64,000 nt of DNA from assembly GCF_033763495.1 (NCBI RefSeq), contig NZ_JANRKL010000035.1, forward strand, positions 1-64,000, read 5' to 3'. The position numbers and the translations under genes are program-made. The stretch comes from Haliscomenobacter sp033763495 (lineage in GTDB: Bacteria > Bacteroidota > Bacteroidia > Chitinophagales > Saprospiraceae). The notes below the pieces were generated by a model. The model saw only the letters and a list, made by a program, of their open reading frames with translations. It was not told the DNA's origin and ran no database searches. The first letter of the stretch is position 1, and every line of letters begins with the position of its first letter. Positions 16,021 to 25,091 of this stretch are shown here, piece after piece.

Positions 16021-16740
16021 TCCGGGAATAGCAAATGTAAAACCAAACAATTGGGCAAAATGATTTTTGAGGCGTTCTTTAACTTCCTCAATGTCCATTT
16101 CCCGGCCCAATTCTTTTGCCAGGGAGGTCACCGTTTTGTCCTCATCGGTAATGCCGCAGGCAATGATGTTGTTGAAATGGCCCAGGTTGGTGTTGATGTT
16201 GAAAGCAAAACCATGCATGGTGACCCAACGACTCAAGTGCACTCCAATGGCGCATATTTTGCGCAGGGGGGTATCCTCAGTTGCTTCCAACCAAACCCCG
16301 GTATATTTTTCTACCCGGGTTCCCTGGATGCCATAATCAGCCAAGGTCAGGATGACCGCCTCCTCCAAAAAACGCACATAGCGGTGTACATCCGTAAAAA
16401 AACGATCGAGATCAAAAATGGGATAACCGACAATCTGACCGGGGCCGTGATAGGTAATGTCACCACCTCGGTTGATTTTGAAAAACTCAAAACCCGCTTG
16501 AGCCAGGGCCTCATTGTCTAGTAATAAATTGTCGATGGAACCACTTTTGCCCAGGGTATACACGGGAGGGTGTTCACAAAAGAGGAGGTAATGCAAGCCA
16601 GAACTGGTTGCTGGAAGCGTTTGATTGGCTTTGCGTAGCGCCAATTTTTGCTCCACAATTTCCTGGTGCAACTGGGTTTGAAAGTCCCAAGCTTTCTGAT
16701 AACTCATGCACCCCAAGTCCTTAAAAATCACTTGCTCCAT
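16018..16740 (-). CDS. lipB: Octanoyltransferase (lipoate biosynthesis)
   Basis: A 240-residue LipB. It transfers the octanoyl group from octanoyl-ACP to the lipoyl domains of 2-oxoacid dehydrogenases and the glycine cleavage H protein, before LipA inserts sulfur. The motif GGDITYHGPGQIVGYP (near 92-107), RVEKYTGVW, MHGFAFNIN and the IIACGI segment with the catalytic Cys, followed by the catalytic Lys (DEDK), are all present. Length is normal. The stop codon lies in palindrome A2. lipA is not in the window. Confidence 0.95.
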   Translation of the reverse strand: MEQVIFKDLGCMSYQKAWDFQTQLHQEIVEQKLALRKANQTLPATSSGLHYLLFCEHPPVYTLGKSGSIDNLLLDNEALAQAGFEFFKINRGGDITYHGPGQIVGYPIFDLDRFFTDVHRYVRFLEEAVILTLADYGIQGTRVEKYTGVWLEATEDTPLRKICAIGVHLSRWVTMHGFAFNINTNLGHFNNIIACGITDEDKTVTSLAKELGREMDIEEVKERLKNHFAQLFGFTFAIPG

Positions 16741-16817
16741 ACCCTTTCAGAAATGTCGCGCAAAGGTAATATTCTACAGGGAATAAATCCAGCTTTTTTT
16801 AAACGGTGACACCTGCC

Positions 16818-18890
16818 TTATTTTTCGCTTGGGTATTCAATTCGGGCATGGTAAACTGAGCGTAAAATTTGCAAAAAAACAGTCTTGCATTTTTCCAGAT
16901 CGTTAAAAGTCAGAGCGGAATCTTCCAGTTGTTTTTTGCTCAGTTTGTTCGCAACGATGCGCTCCACCAAAGCCTGAATATCTCCTGGCGCAGGGTTTTT
17001 TAAACTGGCTTTAGCAGCCGCTTCGATTGAGTCGGCCAGCATAAGGATACTTTCTTCTTTAGTCCTTGGCTTAGGGCCAGGGTAACAAAAATCCGATTCA
17101 TTGATCACTTCACCAGGAAAGGCATCTTGTTCTTTGCGGTAAAAATACTCCACCATGGTGGTTCCATGATGGGTCAGGATAAATTCGTTCAGGAGTTTGG
17201 GCAGGCGGTATTGTTTGGCCAGTTCAACACCCTGGGTAACATGGGCAATGATTACCCGGGCGCTTTCACGGTAGGGCAATTGATCATGTGGATTGTGGCC
17301 GCCCTGATTTTCGATAAAATACTCTGGCTGAATTATTTTGCCAATGTCGTGGTACAAAGCCGCTACCCGCACCAATAGGTGGTTGGCGCCGATACGGCGG
17401 GCGGCAGCTTCGGCCAAATTGGCTACTTGTAAGGAGTGTTGTAAAGTTCCAGGTGCCTTGATGGCCAATTCCTGCAACAATGGTCGATTGAGGTCAGATA
17501 ATTCTGCCAAGCCCATCGATGAGGTATAGCCAAACATCCGTTCGAGCAGTGGAATCAGGGGATTGGCCAAAAGGGTTAAAAATGTGCTTAAAAAAATCCA
17601 GTTGAACATGGCCAGATCGATGCCCTTGAAACTCCCTTGTTGTACCAGACTCAGCCCTAAATACCCTAAGCAAAAGGCCAAAAAGATGTAAAAGATGGTG
17701 AAAAAATACTGGTTCCAATCGCGGGTATCCACGTTGGTCAATAAAATAACTACTCCAATCAGGGTTTGCAAAAAAGCAAATTCAAAACCCGAAGAAGACA
17801 AAAATGTAGCCAACAAGATGATCATTGAATGGGTAAACAAGGCCAACCATTTGTCGTAAAAGGTTTTGACCAAAATGGGTACAATGCCAAATGGAATGAT
17901 GTAAACGCTCAAAGCATCGATGCGGGTAATGATGAATACCAAATAGGCAAATACCGGAAACCAGGCCAGTAAAAAGGTAAGTTCGTACCAGTTGTCGAAC
18001 AAGGGGCGGCAGTACAAATACAGGAAAGCGGCAAAGAGGCCAATAACCAGTGCGGTCAATAAAAAATACCCCAAATAAATTCCCCAACTGCGCTGGGCGA
18101 TTTCTATTTCAAAATGTTCCTTTAAACTCTCCAGTTTCAGCTGAACTGGCTCACTGATCACCCCAAAGCGGGGAACGATTAATTCTCCTTTCCGCACCAT
18201 GCCGCTGTGTTTGGCCACCCCACTCAACATCTCTTTGCGGGCCAATTCTGAATTCAGTTTGTCGTAGGTGACATTGGGTTCCAAACATTCGACCAATAGG
18301 GCATATAAAAAATCGGCGTTGGGGAGGCCACAGTTCTGTAAGCTATCCGAAATGGCTTGGTTGGTTTTGTCCAGAGTGAACAAGTTACCCAAGGTTCGCT
18401 CCTCAAAAGTTCCACCTCGGAGCAAATGGATTACAAAGTTTTTATTTTCCCGCTGGTGGCTGGGATCCAAATTGACTACTCCTTCCCGGTGTTTGTTTTG
18501 CAGGAATTTTTCACCCAAATTGCGGTAAAGCTCCGGATTGCGCCGCACATCAAGGAATTGGCTTTTTTCAAGATTTTTGAGTTGATCGTCAAAACGGGCC
18601 TCAAATTTTCGCAAACAACGGACACCTACACTATCGTCCAGGCGGTAAAAGGGTGAAAAATCGGCGAGAATGGAATCCATTTCAGCCTTGAGCAGACGAT
18701 CTGGTTTTTTGATGGCAAAATCAAAAGGGGCCGACAAATCTTCGTAATTCCAAATCTGGCCTTGCTCATAGCTGTACTTAAATCGTGTGTGGGTAGGAAA
18801 CAATATACTGATGAAGACAATAATGCCCCCAATGAACAGGTGCTGCAAGGTGCCCCGCAAGTAACCACGTATTTTTTGCCATGCAATCAT
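16818..18890 (-). CDS. PgpH-like 7TM-HD domain membrane phosphohydrolase
   Basis: A 690-residue protein of the 7TMR-HD family. After one N-terminal membrane segment (about 12-32) comes an extracytoplasmic 7TMR-HDED domain (about 40-270), then seven closely spaced membrane segments (about 275-475), then a cytoplasmic HD domain with His-Asp at residues 514-515 (ALYHDIGKI) and downstream HHGTTMVEYFY. Characterised relatives (Listeria PgpH) hydrolyse c-di-AMP. That substrate is inferred by family and not shown here. The length and domain order are typical. Confidence 0.9.
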   Translation of the reverse strand: MIAWQKIRGYLRGTLQHLFIGGIIVFISILFPTHTRFKYSYEQGQIWNYEDLSAPFDFAIKKPDRLLKAEMDSILADFSPFYRLDDSVGVRCLRKFEARFDDQLKNLEKSQFLDVRRNPELYRNLGEKFLQNKHREGVVNLDPSHQRENKNFVIHLLRGGTFEERTLGNLFTLDKTNQAISDSLQNCGLPNADFLYALLVECLEPNVTYDKLNSELARKEMLSGVAKHSGMVRKGELIVPRFGVISEPVQLKLESLKEHFEIEIAQRSWGIYLGYFLLTALVIGLFAAFLYLYCRPLFDNWYELTFLLAWFPVFAYLVFIITRIDALSVYIIPFGIVPILVKTFYDKWLALFTHSMIILLATFLSSSGFEFAFLQTLIGVVILLTNVDTRDWNQYFFTIFYIFLAFCLGYLGLSLVQQGSFKGIDLAMFNWIFLSTFLTLLANPLIPLLERMFGYTSSMGLAELSDLNRPLLQELAIKAPGTLQHSLQVANLAEAAARRIGANHLLVRVAALYHDIGKIIQPEYFIENQGGHNPHDQLPYRESARVIIAHVTQGVELAKQYRLPKLLNEFILTHHGTTMVEYFYRKEQDAFPGEVINESDFCYPGPKPRTKEESILMLADSIEAAAKASLKNPAPGDIQALVERIVANKLSKKQLEDSALTFNDLEKCKTVFLQILRSVYHARIEYPSEK

Positions 18891-18977
18891 GGGCTTAAAA
18901 GTAAAAACAAACTTGAAGAGTTGAGTGCTTCAAAGCTTGAAATGAAAGGGAAATGCGTTATTCTTGAAAAGACCTGC

Positions 18978-19526
18978 TCAATTTTTTTTCTCCAGGTTCA
19001 TGATGTGGACCTTCATCAAGGCCATCACAGACAAAGCATCGGTAATTTCCCCCCTCAGAACCATATCAATTGCTTCCTGTAGAGGCACTTTTTTGACCTG
19101 CAATTCTTCGGTTTCCTCCGGTTCGGCTTCGCCAAAACTCAGTCCAGTGGCGAGATAAGCGATCCCGTATTCATCCGTAACAGAGTTGGAAGTATGAAAA
19201 TCGATGATTTGTTCCCAGTGCTCGGCCTGCATCCCGGTCTCTTCTTTGAGTTCACGTTTGGCGGTTTCGAGAGGGTCCGTACCCTTGGGGCAGCCCCCTT
19301 CGGGAATTTCCCAACTATACTGATTCAGTGTATAGCGGTATTGGCCGACCAACCAGGTATTGCCTTCCTCATCGATGGGTACGATCCCAATGGCCAGGTT
19401 CTTAAAATGAACTACTCCATAAATACCAGGAGTGCCAGCGGGGGTAAGTACTTCGCGATGGGTAATTGAGATCCAACGATTGTCGTAAACTTCCTGAATG
19501 GACAGGGTTTGCCAGGGATTGTGCAT
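18978..19526 (-). CDS. Nudix hydrolase, ADP-ribose pyrophosphatase type
   Basis: A 182-residue Nudix protein. The Nudix box begins at GGCPKGTDPLETAKRELKEE (near residue 77) and ends ETGM, matching GX5EX7REUXEEXGU. Upstream ...VRQYR-like segment (WLVGQYRYTLNQYSWEIPEG) is characteristic of ADP-ribose pyrophosphatases rather than MutT. It lies downstream of secG on the same strand but is separated from it by a strong terminator, so it probably has its own promoter. Confidence 0.9.
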   Translation of the reverse strand: MHNPWQTLSIQEVYDNRWISITHREVLTPAGTPGIYGVVHFKNLAIGIVPIDEEGNTWLVGQYRYTLNQYSWEIPEGGCPKGTDPLETAKRELKEETGMQAEHWEQIIDFHTSNSVTDEYGIAYLATGLSFGEAEPEETEELQVKKVPLQEAIDMVLRGEITDALSVMALMKVHIMNLEKKN

Positions 19527-19546
19527 GTTTCAATTTTTTTGTCAAC

Positions 19547-19588
19547 AAAAAACGGGCAACAGTTTTCACTATTGCCCGTTTTGGTGTA
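19547..19588 (-). terminator. Intrinsic terminator of the secG unit
   Basis: On the minus strand an 11-bp stem AAAACGGGCAA / TTGCCCGTTTT is followed by a run of T. It lies 24 bases after the secG stop codon. Confidence 0.85.
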
Positions 19589-19605
19589 AATGTATTGCGA
19601 AAAAA

Positions 19606-19866
19606 TTATTGCGAAAGCAGTTGTTCGCCAGCAGTACCGATGTTGCTTACCATCAAAGATGCAACGATGCACAAGATAAACAAGGCAGCAGCTAGGCCCC
19701 AGGTAATCTTTTCCACAATTTCAGTCGACCCAGATGCGCCAAACAATTGATTGGCCTGGCTACCGCCAAAGGTTGAGTCGATACCACCACCCTTAGGGTT
19801 TTGGATCAAAATGAAAAACATCAACGCGAAACTGACCAGTGCGATGACTATGGTAATAAAGGTCAT
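19606..19866 (-). CDS. secG: Preprotein translocase subunit SecG
   Basis: An 86-residue membrane protein of the SecYEG channel. It has two hydrophobic helices (residues 3-22 and 52-72) joined by the hallmark loop QNPKGGGIDSTFGG. SecG assists SecA-driven export. Its ATG overlaps the stop codon of the upstream gene in an ATGA arrangement, so the two are translationally coupled. A terminator follows directly. Confidence 0.93.
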   Translation of the reverse strand: MTFITIVIALVSFALMFFILIQNPKGGGIDSTFGGSQANQLFGASGSTEIVEKITWGLAAALFILCIVASLMVSNIGTAGEQLLSQ

Positions 19867-20879
19867 GATAAACTATTTTTGATCGATTCAATTTGAGCTG
19901 CAAAGAAAGAACTTTTTTCTGGAATTAACAACATCAAACGTTCATATACTTCAATCGCTTTGTGGTATTGTTTTTGATTGACCAACAATTGGGCCCAGGT
20001 TTCGGAAGCCATACTGTCGCCATCTACTATGCTTTGCCAGGCTTTTTTGCTAACCTCGTTTTTGCTGTCGACACTATCGATGTGTTTGTTTTTTTTAGCA
20101 TCGAGGTGTTGATCCTGCAACAATTGTTGGATGGAGTTCTGCAAATAAGCACTTTGAGCGGCTTTGCTCCAACTGCTAAATGATTTTTTTGGAGTTGGAA
20201 TTATTGGGTGTGGGGTAGAAGGTGTGGATGTGAGCGACTCCTCGTCTGCAATTGGAGAAAGCGTAGACGAGTCAGAGGCATCCTCTACAGGTGCTTCAGT
20301 TTCAACAGAAATATCCGAAGTAATAATTGGAATTGGATTGGAAATGGTATTTCGGGTAAAATCGAGGGAATCTGTTTCCAGGCTGATGTCTTCGTACAGG
20401 TCGTCGTTGCCCCCATCCCAAGCGCCGTTCCAAGAAGAATTAAGGCTTGGCTCTGTACTGGCGGGAACATTCATAATGGAAGGAGGTTCCGGTTCAATGG
20501 CCATAGTTTGTGTTGCCGACGGATCCTCATAAGTTCCCAGTGCAATCTTTTCAAGGTCGGCCTGTACAGCGGTGAGGTCTTTGAGCTCCAGAAAGTCTTC
20601 ACCCGCGTGATATGAGACTTCAACCTTGGGCTCAGTCTTTTTCTCACGCATCAATTTTAGCCGCTTATACAAATGTTTGCGATCTATGGCGTAAGTAGCA
20701 GCCTTAGCCAAGTTCTTTTCTCGGTCGGGATGTTGATCGAGTTCCGCTTTTTCCTGAAGCAATACTTGCAGGTTGTGGCAATAGGGGTATTGCATCACCA
20801 TGGTGCGCAGTTCCTCCATCGGCAATTGATAGAGTTGCGCGTATTCCTTGAGCAGATTTGCAAAGCTTTCTGCATTCAT
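19863..20879 (-). CDS. Uncharacterised protein with helical ends and acidic low-complexity middle
   Basis: A 338-residue protein without a signal peptide. The N-terminal 100 residues are helical (LLKEYAQLYQLPMEELRTMV). Residues 110-235 are acidic, Ser/Thr/Pro-rich and probably disordered. The C-terminal helical pair (AWQSIVDGDSMASETWAQLL, KAIEVYERLMLLIPEKSSFF) looks like one TPR-type repeat. It is coupled to secG through a 4-base overlap, a pairing I recall as common in Bacteroidota, where this protein is always annotated as hypothetical. A role close to protein export is only inference. Confidence 0.8.
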   Translation of the reverse strand: MNAESFANLLKEYAQLYQLPMEELRTMVMQYPYCHNLQVLLQEKAELDQHPDREKNLAKAATYAIDRKHLYKRLKLMREKKTEPKVEVSYHAGEDFLELKDLTAVQADLEKIALGTYEDPSATQTMAIEPEPPSIMNVPASTEPSLNSSWNGAWDGGNDDLYEDISLETDSLDFTRNTISNPIPIITSDISVETEAPVEDASDSSTLSPIADEESLTSTPSTPHPIIPTPKKSFSSWSKAAQSAYLQNSIQQLLQDQHLDAKKNKHIDSVDSKNEVSKKAWQSIVDGDSMASETWAQLLVNQKQYHKAIEVYERLMLLIPEKSSFFAAQIESIKNSLS

Positions 20880-20909
20880 GTGTCGAAGTAGTGGTTTTCT
20901 ATAAAAACA

Positions 20910-20946
20910 ACGTTGTAGGGAGGTTTTTTCATCCTCCCTACAACGT
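20910..20946 (-). terminator. Intrinsic terminator
   Basis: A perfect 14-bp stem (ACGTTGTAGGGAGG / CCTCCCTACAACGT) with a 9-base loop. On the minus strand it is followed by TTGTTTTTAT, downstream of the lipoprotein gene at 21009-21758. Confidence 0.8.
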
Positions 20947-21008
20947 GTATGCGAACATTGACATGCAAAGTAAGCAAAAATTCAGAAAAACCCAGCAAGG
21001 AGCCCTGC

Positions 21009-21758
21009 CTATTTTGCTTGTGGTGTAAAGACTACGCCCACTCTGTCGTAATACAAGCGGGTCAAACCCTCGTAAGCAGAGTCGGTTCCGAGTACAATCC
21101 AGCAGGCCCCCTGGGCGTCGGTTTTGACACTAATTGGCTGGTTGCTGTTCTTGCGATTGATGATCGTGAAAGGGGATGAGCCCATACCACTGGCGGGTTT
21201 CCCATGGGCAATGTCGCCTAGTACCTTCATATCCCGACCACTTTGGGATTGTTGCCCCTTGTCGATGTTCATGCGGTAATGATTGTCAAGCGGGTCGAGC
21301 ACCGCTACGGGTTCTTTATCGACCACCCCGGCCTTGAAATAAACACTTTCGCCAGGCGCACCACCAATGCCCACAGCACCCGATGGTGCTTCGCTTGCTA
21401 AGTCAATGTCAAATTCTACCTGATAAGTGGTGTTGGGCAATAAACCCGTCACTTTGCGTTTCAGGTACATAAACAAATCATCACTGCGGTTGTGGCCGAT
21501 GATTTGTAAGGAACCTACCCGGTTGCCTCCTACTTCAGCTGGCAAGGCGGCCCATTTGTAACTCAACTCGTAAATGGAAGAGTCCTGCTGGTTGTCCAAT
21601 TTGGGCAAATCGGCAAAGGCGCCCACCCAGCCCTCGGTGGCAGTTGTGAAATCAAAGGTGAAGGTGTTTTTGTCGGGACTGCCATTGTCATCGTCTTCAC
21701 AGGCGAATGCGATGAAAGCCAGGGCCAATAACCCCAAAATCATTTTGGAAATCTTCAT
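21009..21758 (-). CDS. Lipoprotein of unknown function
   Basis: A 249-residue protein with a lipoprotein signal (LALAFIAFAC at residues 11-20; the Cys would be lipidated). An acidic DDDNGSPD linker that follows the Cys is typical of surface-exposed lipoproteins in Bacteroidota. The body (FTFDFTTATEGWVGAF, then YQVEFDIDLAS) looks like a beta-sandwich of carbohydrate-binding type. It has its own terminator downstream. The family was not recognised. Confidence 0.8.
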   Translation of the reverse strand: MKISKMILGLLALAFIAFACEDDDNGSPDKNTFTFDFTTATEGWVGAFADLPKLDNQQDSSIYELSYKWAALPAEVGGNRVGSLQIIGHNRSDDLFMYLKRKVTGLLPNTTYQVEFDIDLASEAPSGAVGIGGAPGESVYFKAGVVDKEPVAVLDPLDNHYRMNIDKGQQSQSGRDMKVLGDIAHGKPASGMGSSPFTIINRKNSNQPISVKTDAQGACWIVLGTDSAYEGLTRLYYDRVGVVFTPQAK

Positions 21759-21899
21759 GGTGTAAAACAGTTGGGTAAAATAAAAATGCTTTGTCAGAAG
21801 GGATAAGACTGGCAGAGGCGAAGGAGGGTTGGAGGTTTAACAGTTTTTAACAACCAATCTACTTATACTATTCTGCCTGAGGTGATTCAACAGTGCTAA

Positions 21900-22496
21900 T
21901 CATGGGTTTTTGATGTAGGTCGGGAAAACATCCTGCACAAACCCCAATACTTCTGGAAAAAACCACCGAAACTCCTCGTCCATCTCCTCCTGAAAAACCT
22001 TTAGCGTCTCCACGGCTCCCTCCAAATGCTCTGGCATAGAAGTTCGACTTTTCATGCGCATAAAAGTGTATTCCAGCCCTTCAAACTGCCCGTAACTGCG
22101 CAACCAATCCGCTTCGACCATTCCCTGAACTCTTTTTTGCATCACTGCTGACATACTTGGAAGGTACTGGTACAAAGCCGCGTAAGCCTTCTGTCGGAAA
22201 GCGCCAAACTCTTCAGTGGTATACACTGCCCAATTGTGCACCAAAAAATAATCGTAATACACATCTACCAGCACAGGTGCGTACTTGCGGTGACGCGGGT
22301 AAAGGCGTTGAATGCTCTGACGCACTGCAGCATGGCTATCTGTGTATTGGTCAATCTGGCGATGCAGCACAATGCCTTGTTGTACTTCTGCCGGTAACTC
22401 GTTCACTTCCCGGTTGCTGATGAAATCCGCCAGAAAATTTCCTGCCATCAATGCAGGATCGTCGCCTGATAAGAAAAAATGAGCCAAAAAATTCAT
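21900..22496 (-). CDS. ACP phosphodiesterase-like protein (AcpH family)
   Basis: A 198-residue helical protein beginning MNFLAHFFLSGDDPALMAGN. The family's metal-binding pattern is present: NFLAHFFLS, GNFLADFI, GIVLHRQIDQYTDSH, and PVLVDVYYDYFLVHNW. AcpH removes the 4'-phosphopantetheine group from acyl carrier protein. The length is close to the E. coli enzyme (193). The start codon is the first Met and begins the conserved N-terminus. Palindrome C2 lies upstream, between this gene and the divergent ychF. Confidence 0.85.
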   Translation of the reverse strand: MNFLAHFFLSGDDPALMAGNFLADFISNREVNELPAEVQQGIVLHRQIDQYTDSHAAVRQSIQRLYPRHRKYAPVLVDVYYDYFLVHNWAVYTTEEFGAFRQKAYAALYQYLPSMSAVMQKRVQGMVEADWLRSYGQFEGLEYTFMRMKSRTSMPEHLEGAVETLKVFQEEMDEEFRWFFPEVLGFVQDVFPTYIKNP

Positions 22497-22532
22497 CGTA
22501 AAGTTTATCTTTGCCGCGCCTTTTAAAAAATA

Positions 22533-22643
22533 GTTGAGGAGTTGAAGGGCTGAGCAGTTGAGACTACCGCGAGAAGCTTAGGCAAGGACTTTGTCAAAAT
22601 TACTCGCGGTAGCCTCAACTGCTCAACTTTTGAACTTTTCAAC
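22533..22643. repeat. Palindromic element C2 (family C)
   Basis: Outer arms GTTGAGGAGTTGAA / TTGAACTTTTCAAC are imperfect. The inner stem GAGCAGTTGAG...CTACCGCGA is well paired. The centre contains CAAGGACTTTGTCAAAATT, identical to C1. It lies between divergent acpH-like and ychF genes. Confidence 0.82.
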
Positions 22644-22664
22644 CTTTCACAACTTTCTCGCAAT

Positions 22665-23762
22665 ATGGCACTAAAATGTGGAATTGTTGGTTTACCCAAC
22701 GTAGGAAAATCTACCCTTTTTAATGCGTTGACCAATGCCAAGGCGCTGGCGGCCAATTATCCTTTTGCTACCAAGGAGCCTAACGTAGGAATGATCACCG
22801 TGCCTGACCGCCGAATGGACAAGTTGGTGGAACTCATCGGTCCGCGCTCTGTGGTGCCAACCACCGTAGAAATTGTGGACATCGCTGGGTTGATCAAAGG
22901 GGCAAGCAAGGGTGAAGGTTTGGGCAATCAGTTCCTGGGCAATATCCGGGAGGTGGACGCCATCATTCACGTGGTGCGCTGTTTTGAGGATGGCAATGTT
23001 GTACACGTGGATGGGAATGTAGATCCAGTGCGCGACAAGGAAGTGATTGATACTGAATTGATCCTTAAAGACATCGATACCGCTGAAAAGCGCCTTGACA
23101 AAGCCAAAAAAGCGGCAAAAAGTGGTGGCAAGGAAGAGTTGCGCATAGTAGATCAGGTCGAAAAAATTCTAGCCCACCTGCAAGACGCCAAACCCGCTCG
23201 TTCCTGTGACCTGGATGATGAAGGGCAGGCCATTCTGAAAGACATGATGTTGCTTACGGGCAAACCAATCCTTTACGTGTGCAACGTCGATGAAGCCTCT
23301 GTAATCAGTGGCAACGCACACTCAGAGGCTTTTAAAAAAGCAGTAGTTGCCGAACCTGCAGAAGTTATTCTCATTAGTGCGGCCATCGAAGCAGATATTG
23401 CCGAGTTGGAGAGTTATGAGGAGCGGTTGGAGTTTTTGGCAGACATGGGTCTGGAAGAGCCAGGCGTCAATGTGTTGATCCATGCAGCGTACAAGTTACT
23501 TGACCTGATTACATACTTTACTGCCGGAGAAAAAGAAGTGCGGGCCTGGACCATTCGCAAAGGCACGAAAGCCCCAGGAGCGGCGGGTGTTATTCACTCG
23601 GACTTTGAAAAGGGCTTCATTCGCGCCGAAGTAATAAAATACGATGATTACATTAAATATGGGTCAGAACCTGCAGTGAAAGAAGTAGGCAAAATGGGTG
23701 TGGAAGGGAAGGAATACGTGGTGACTGATGGAGACATCATGCACTTCCGTTTCAACGTATAA
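22665..23762 (+). CDS. ychF: Redox-regulated ATPase/GTPase YchF (OBG family)
   Basis: A 365-residue universally conserved P-loop NTPase. G1 is GLPNVGKS (residues 8-15), G3 is DIAGLIKGAS (near 67), and the G4 position reads CNVDE instead of NKxD, the feature that makes YchF prefer ATP. A coiled-coil insertion (about 135-180) and a C-terminal TGS domain ending at FRFNV follow. It binds ribosomes and affects stress responses. It is monocistronic and ends six bases before palindrome B2. Confidence 0.95.
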   Translation: MALKCGIVGLPNVGKSTLFNALTNAKALAANYPFATKEPNVGMITVPDRRMDKLVELIGPRSVVPTTVEIVDIAGLIKGASKGEGLGNQFLGNIREVDAIIHVVRCFEDGNVVHVDGNVDPVRDKEVIDTELILKDIDTAEKRLDKAKKAAKSGGKEELRIVDQVEKILAHLQDAKPARSCDLDDEGQAILKDMMLLTGKPILYVCNVDEASVISGNAHSEAFKKAVVAEPAEVILISAAIEADIAELESYEERLEFLADMGLEEPGVNVLIHAAYKLLDLITYFTAGEKEVRAWTIRKGTKAPGAAGVIHSDFEKGFIRAEVIKYDDYIKYGSEPAVKEVGKMGVEGKEYVVTDGDIMHFRFNV

Positions 23763-23768
23763 TTAAAA

Positions 23769-23868
23769 TAGGTTTCTCTTTGGTGCCTTAGGTGGTTAAA
23801 TTTGCCTCGCTTCGCAAGGCTTTTATTTTTCACCACCTAAGAAACCTAAGGCACCAAAGAGAAACCTA
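23769..23868. repeat. Palindromic element B2 (family B)
   Basis: Arms TAGGTTTCTCTTTGGTGCC / GGCACCAAAGAGAAACCTA are perfect. An inner CTTAGGTGGT / ACCACCTAAG flanks the GC hairpin GCCTCGCTTCGCAAGGC. The left arm lacks a 9-10 base piece present in the right. It fills the space between two convergent stop codons, 6 and 2 bases away. Confidence 0.85.
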
Positions 23869-23870
23869 AG

Positions 23871-24971
23871 TTAGCGGGCACGCTTTGATTTATTCGTTTT
23901 GTAATCCCGGAAAACAAACTCTCCCAGGCCTTCCAGACTACTGTAAAAAGCCTTGCCATTGTTCGCTCGGGTGAAAGAATCCACAAATTTCACCAGATAA
24001 GGATCTCGTGCAATCATAAACGTGGTGATCGGAATGCTCAATTTGCGGCAACTTTGTGCCAGATTCAGGGTGCGGGTCAGGATTTTTCGATCAATCCCAA
24101 AGCTGTTCTTATAGTATTTTTTTCCCTTTTTGATACAAGTTGGTTTCCCATCCGTAATCATAAAAATCTGTTTGTTGGGATTTCTACGGCGGCGGAGAAT
24201 GTCCATCGCCAACTCCAGTCCAGCTACAGTATTGGTATGGTATGGGCCCACTTGTAAGTAGGGGAGGTCTTTGATTTCGATTTGCCAGGCATCGTCACCA
24301 AATACAATGATGTCCAGCGTATCTTTGGGATACCGGGTAGTGATAAATTCCGATAAGGCCATAGCTACTCGTTTGGCAGGGGTAATGCGGTCCTCACCAT
24401 ATAGAATCATCGAATGGGAAATATCGATCATCAACACGGTACTGGTCTGACTTTGGTAGAAGGTTTCATGTACCTCCAGGTCTTCGTGGGCCAGTTTGAA
24501 TTCTTCAATGCCGTGATTGATTTGGGCATTGCGCAGCGATTCCGAGATGGCCAGCTTGTCCAGTTGGTCTCCAAACTCATAGGGCCTGAGTTCGGCGGTG
24601 AGTTCGTCCCCGCGGCCTTCCGATTTGGTGCTGTGGTTGCCTTGTTTTGCTTTTTTGATGTTGCCAAAAATGTCGTCCAAAGCTTTTTGTCGCAGGGCGA
24701 TTTCCATTTTGGCGGCAATGCTGAAACCGCTTTGTCGTTCATCGGGTTGGCGCAGGTAACCTTTGTCAATCAAGTCTTGAAAAAAGTCAGCAATGCCATA
24801 ATTTTCATCGGTTAGTTTGTATTCTTTGTCCAGTTCTGTCAACCAGGACATGGCTTCATTGACATCACCGGAGGTGTACAGCAACAACTCCTGAAATATT
24901 TTGAGCAGCTTTTCGAAGGGAGTTCCTCCTTGTTCGCCGGGTTGATATTCACCAAATTTCCATCCAATCAT
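23871..24971 (-). CDS. von Willebrand factor type A domain protein
   Basis: A 366-residue cytoplasmic protein. The C-terminal half (about 180-350) is a VWA domain with the MIDAS motif DISHS in VLMIDISHSMILYG, followed by the conserved Thr/Asp regions (PKDTLDIIVFGDDAW, FMITDGKPT). The N-terminal 170 residues are helical and charged. VWA proteins of this type often act with a MoxR AAA+ ATPase as metal-dependent chaperones, but no moxR gene is adjacent. It starts 120 bases from the peroxiredoxin-like gene on the same strand. Confidence 0.88.
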   Translation of the reverse strand: MIGWKFGEYQPGEQGGTPFEKLLKIFQELLLYTSGDVNEAMSWLTELDKEYKLTDENYGIADFFQDLIDKGYLRQPDERQSGFSIAAKMEIALRQKALDDIFGNIKKAKQGNHSTKSEGRGDELTAELRPYEFGDQLDKLAISESLRNAQINHGIEEFKLAHEDLEVHETFYQSQTSTVLMIDISHSMILYGEDRITPAKRVAMALSEFITTRYPKDTLDIIVFGDDAWQIEIKDLPYLQVGPYHTNTVAGLELAMDILRRRRNPNKQIFMITDGKPTCIKKGKKYYKNSFGIDRKILTRTLNLAQSCRKLSIPITTFMIARDPYLVKFVDSFTRANNGKAFYSSLEGLGEFVFRDYKTNKSKRAR

Positions 24972-25091
24972 TGGGCACTGGGTTGTGAAAATTGTAGGCA
25001 GAATAGCCTTAAACAGATTCTAAAGTAATTGGAACACCAAAGCAGGGGTGTTCGGTTTATCGAAGATAAAAAAAAATGGAAAGGGACTGAA

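Noticed and set aside
18930..18960. Partial match (CTTGAAATGAAA) to the family A loop
   Set aside because: It is a 12-base match without any flanking inverted repeat, so chance is the simplest explanation.
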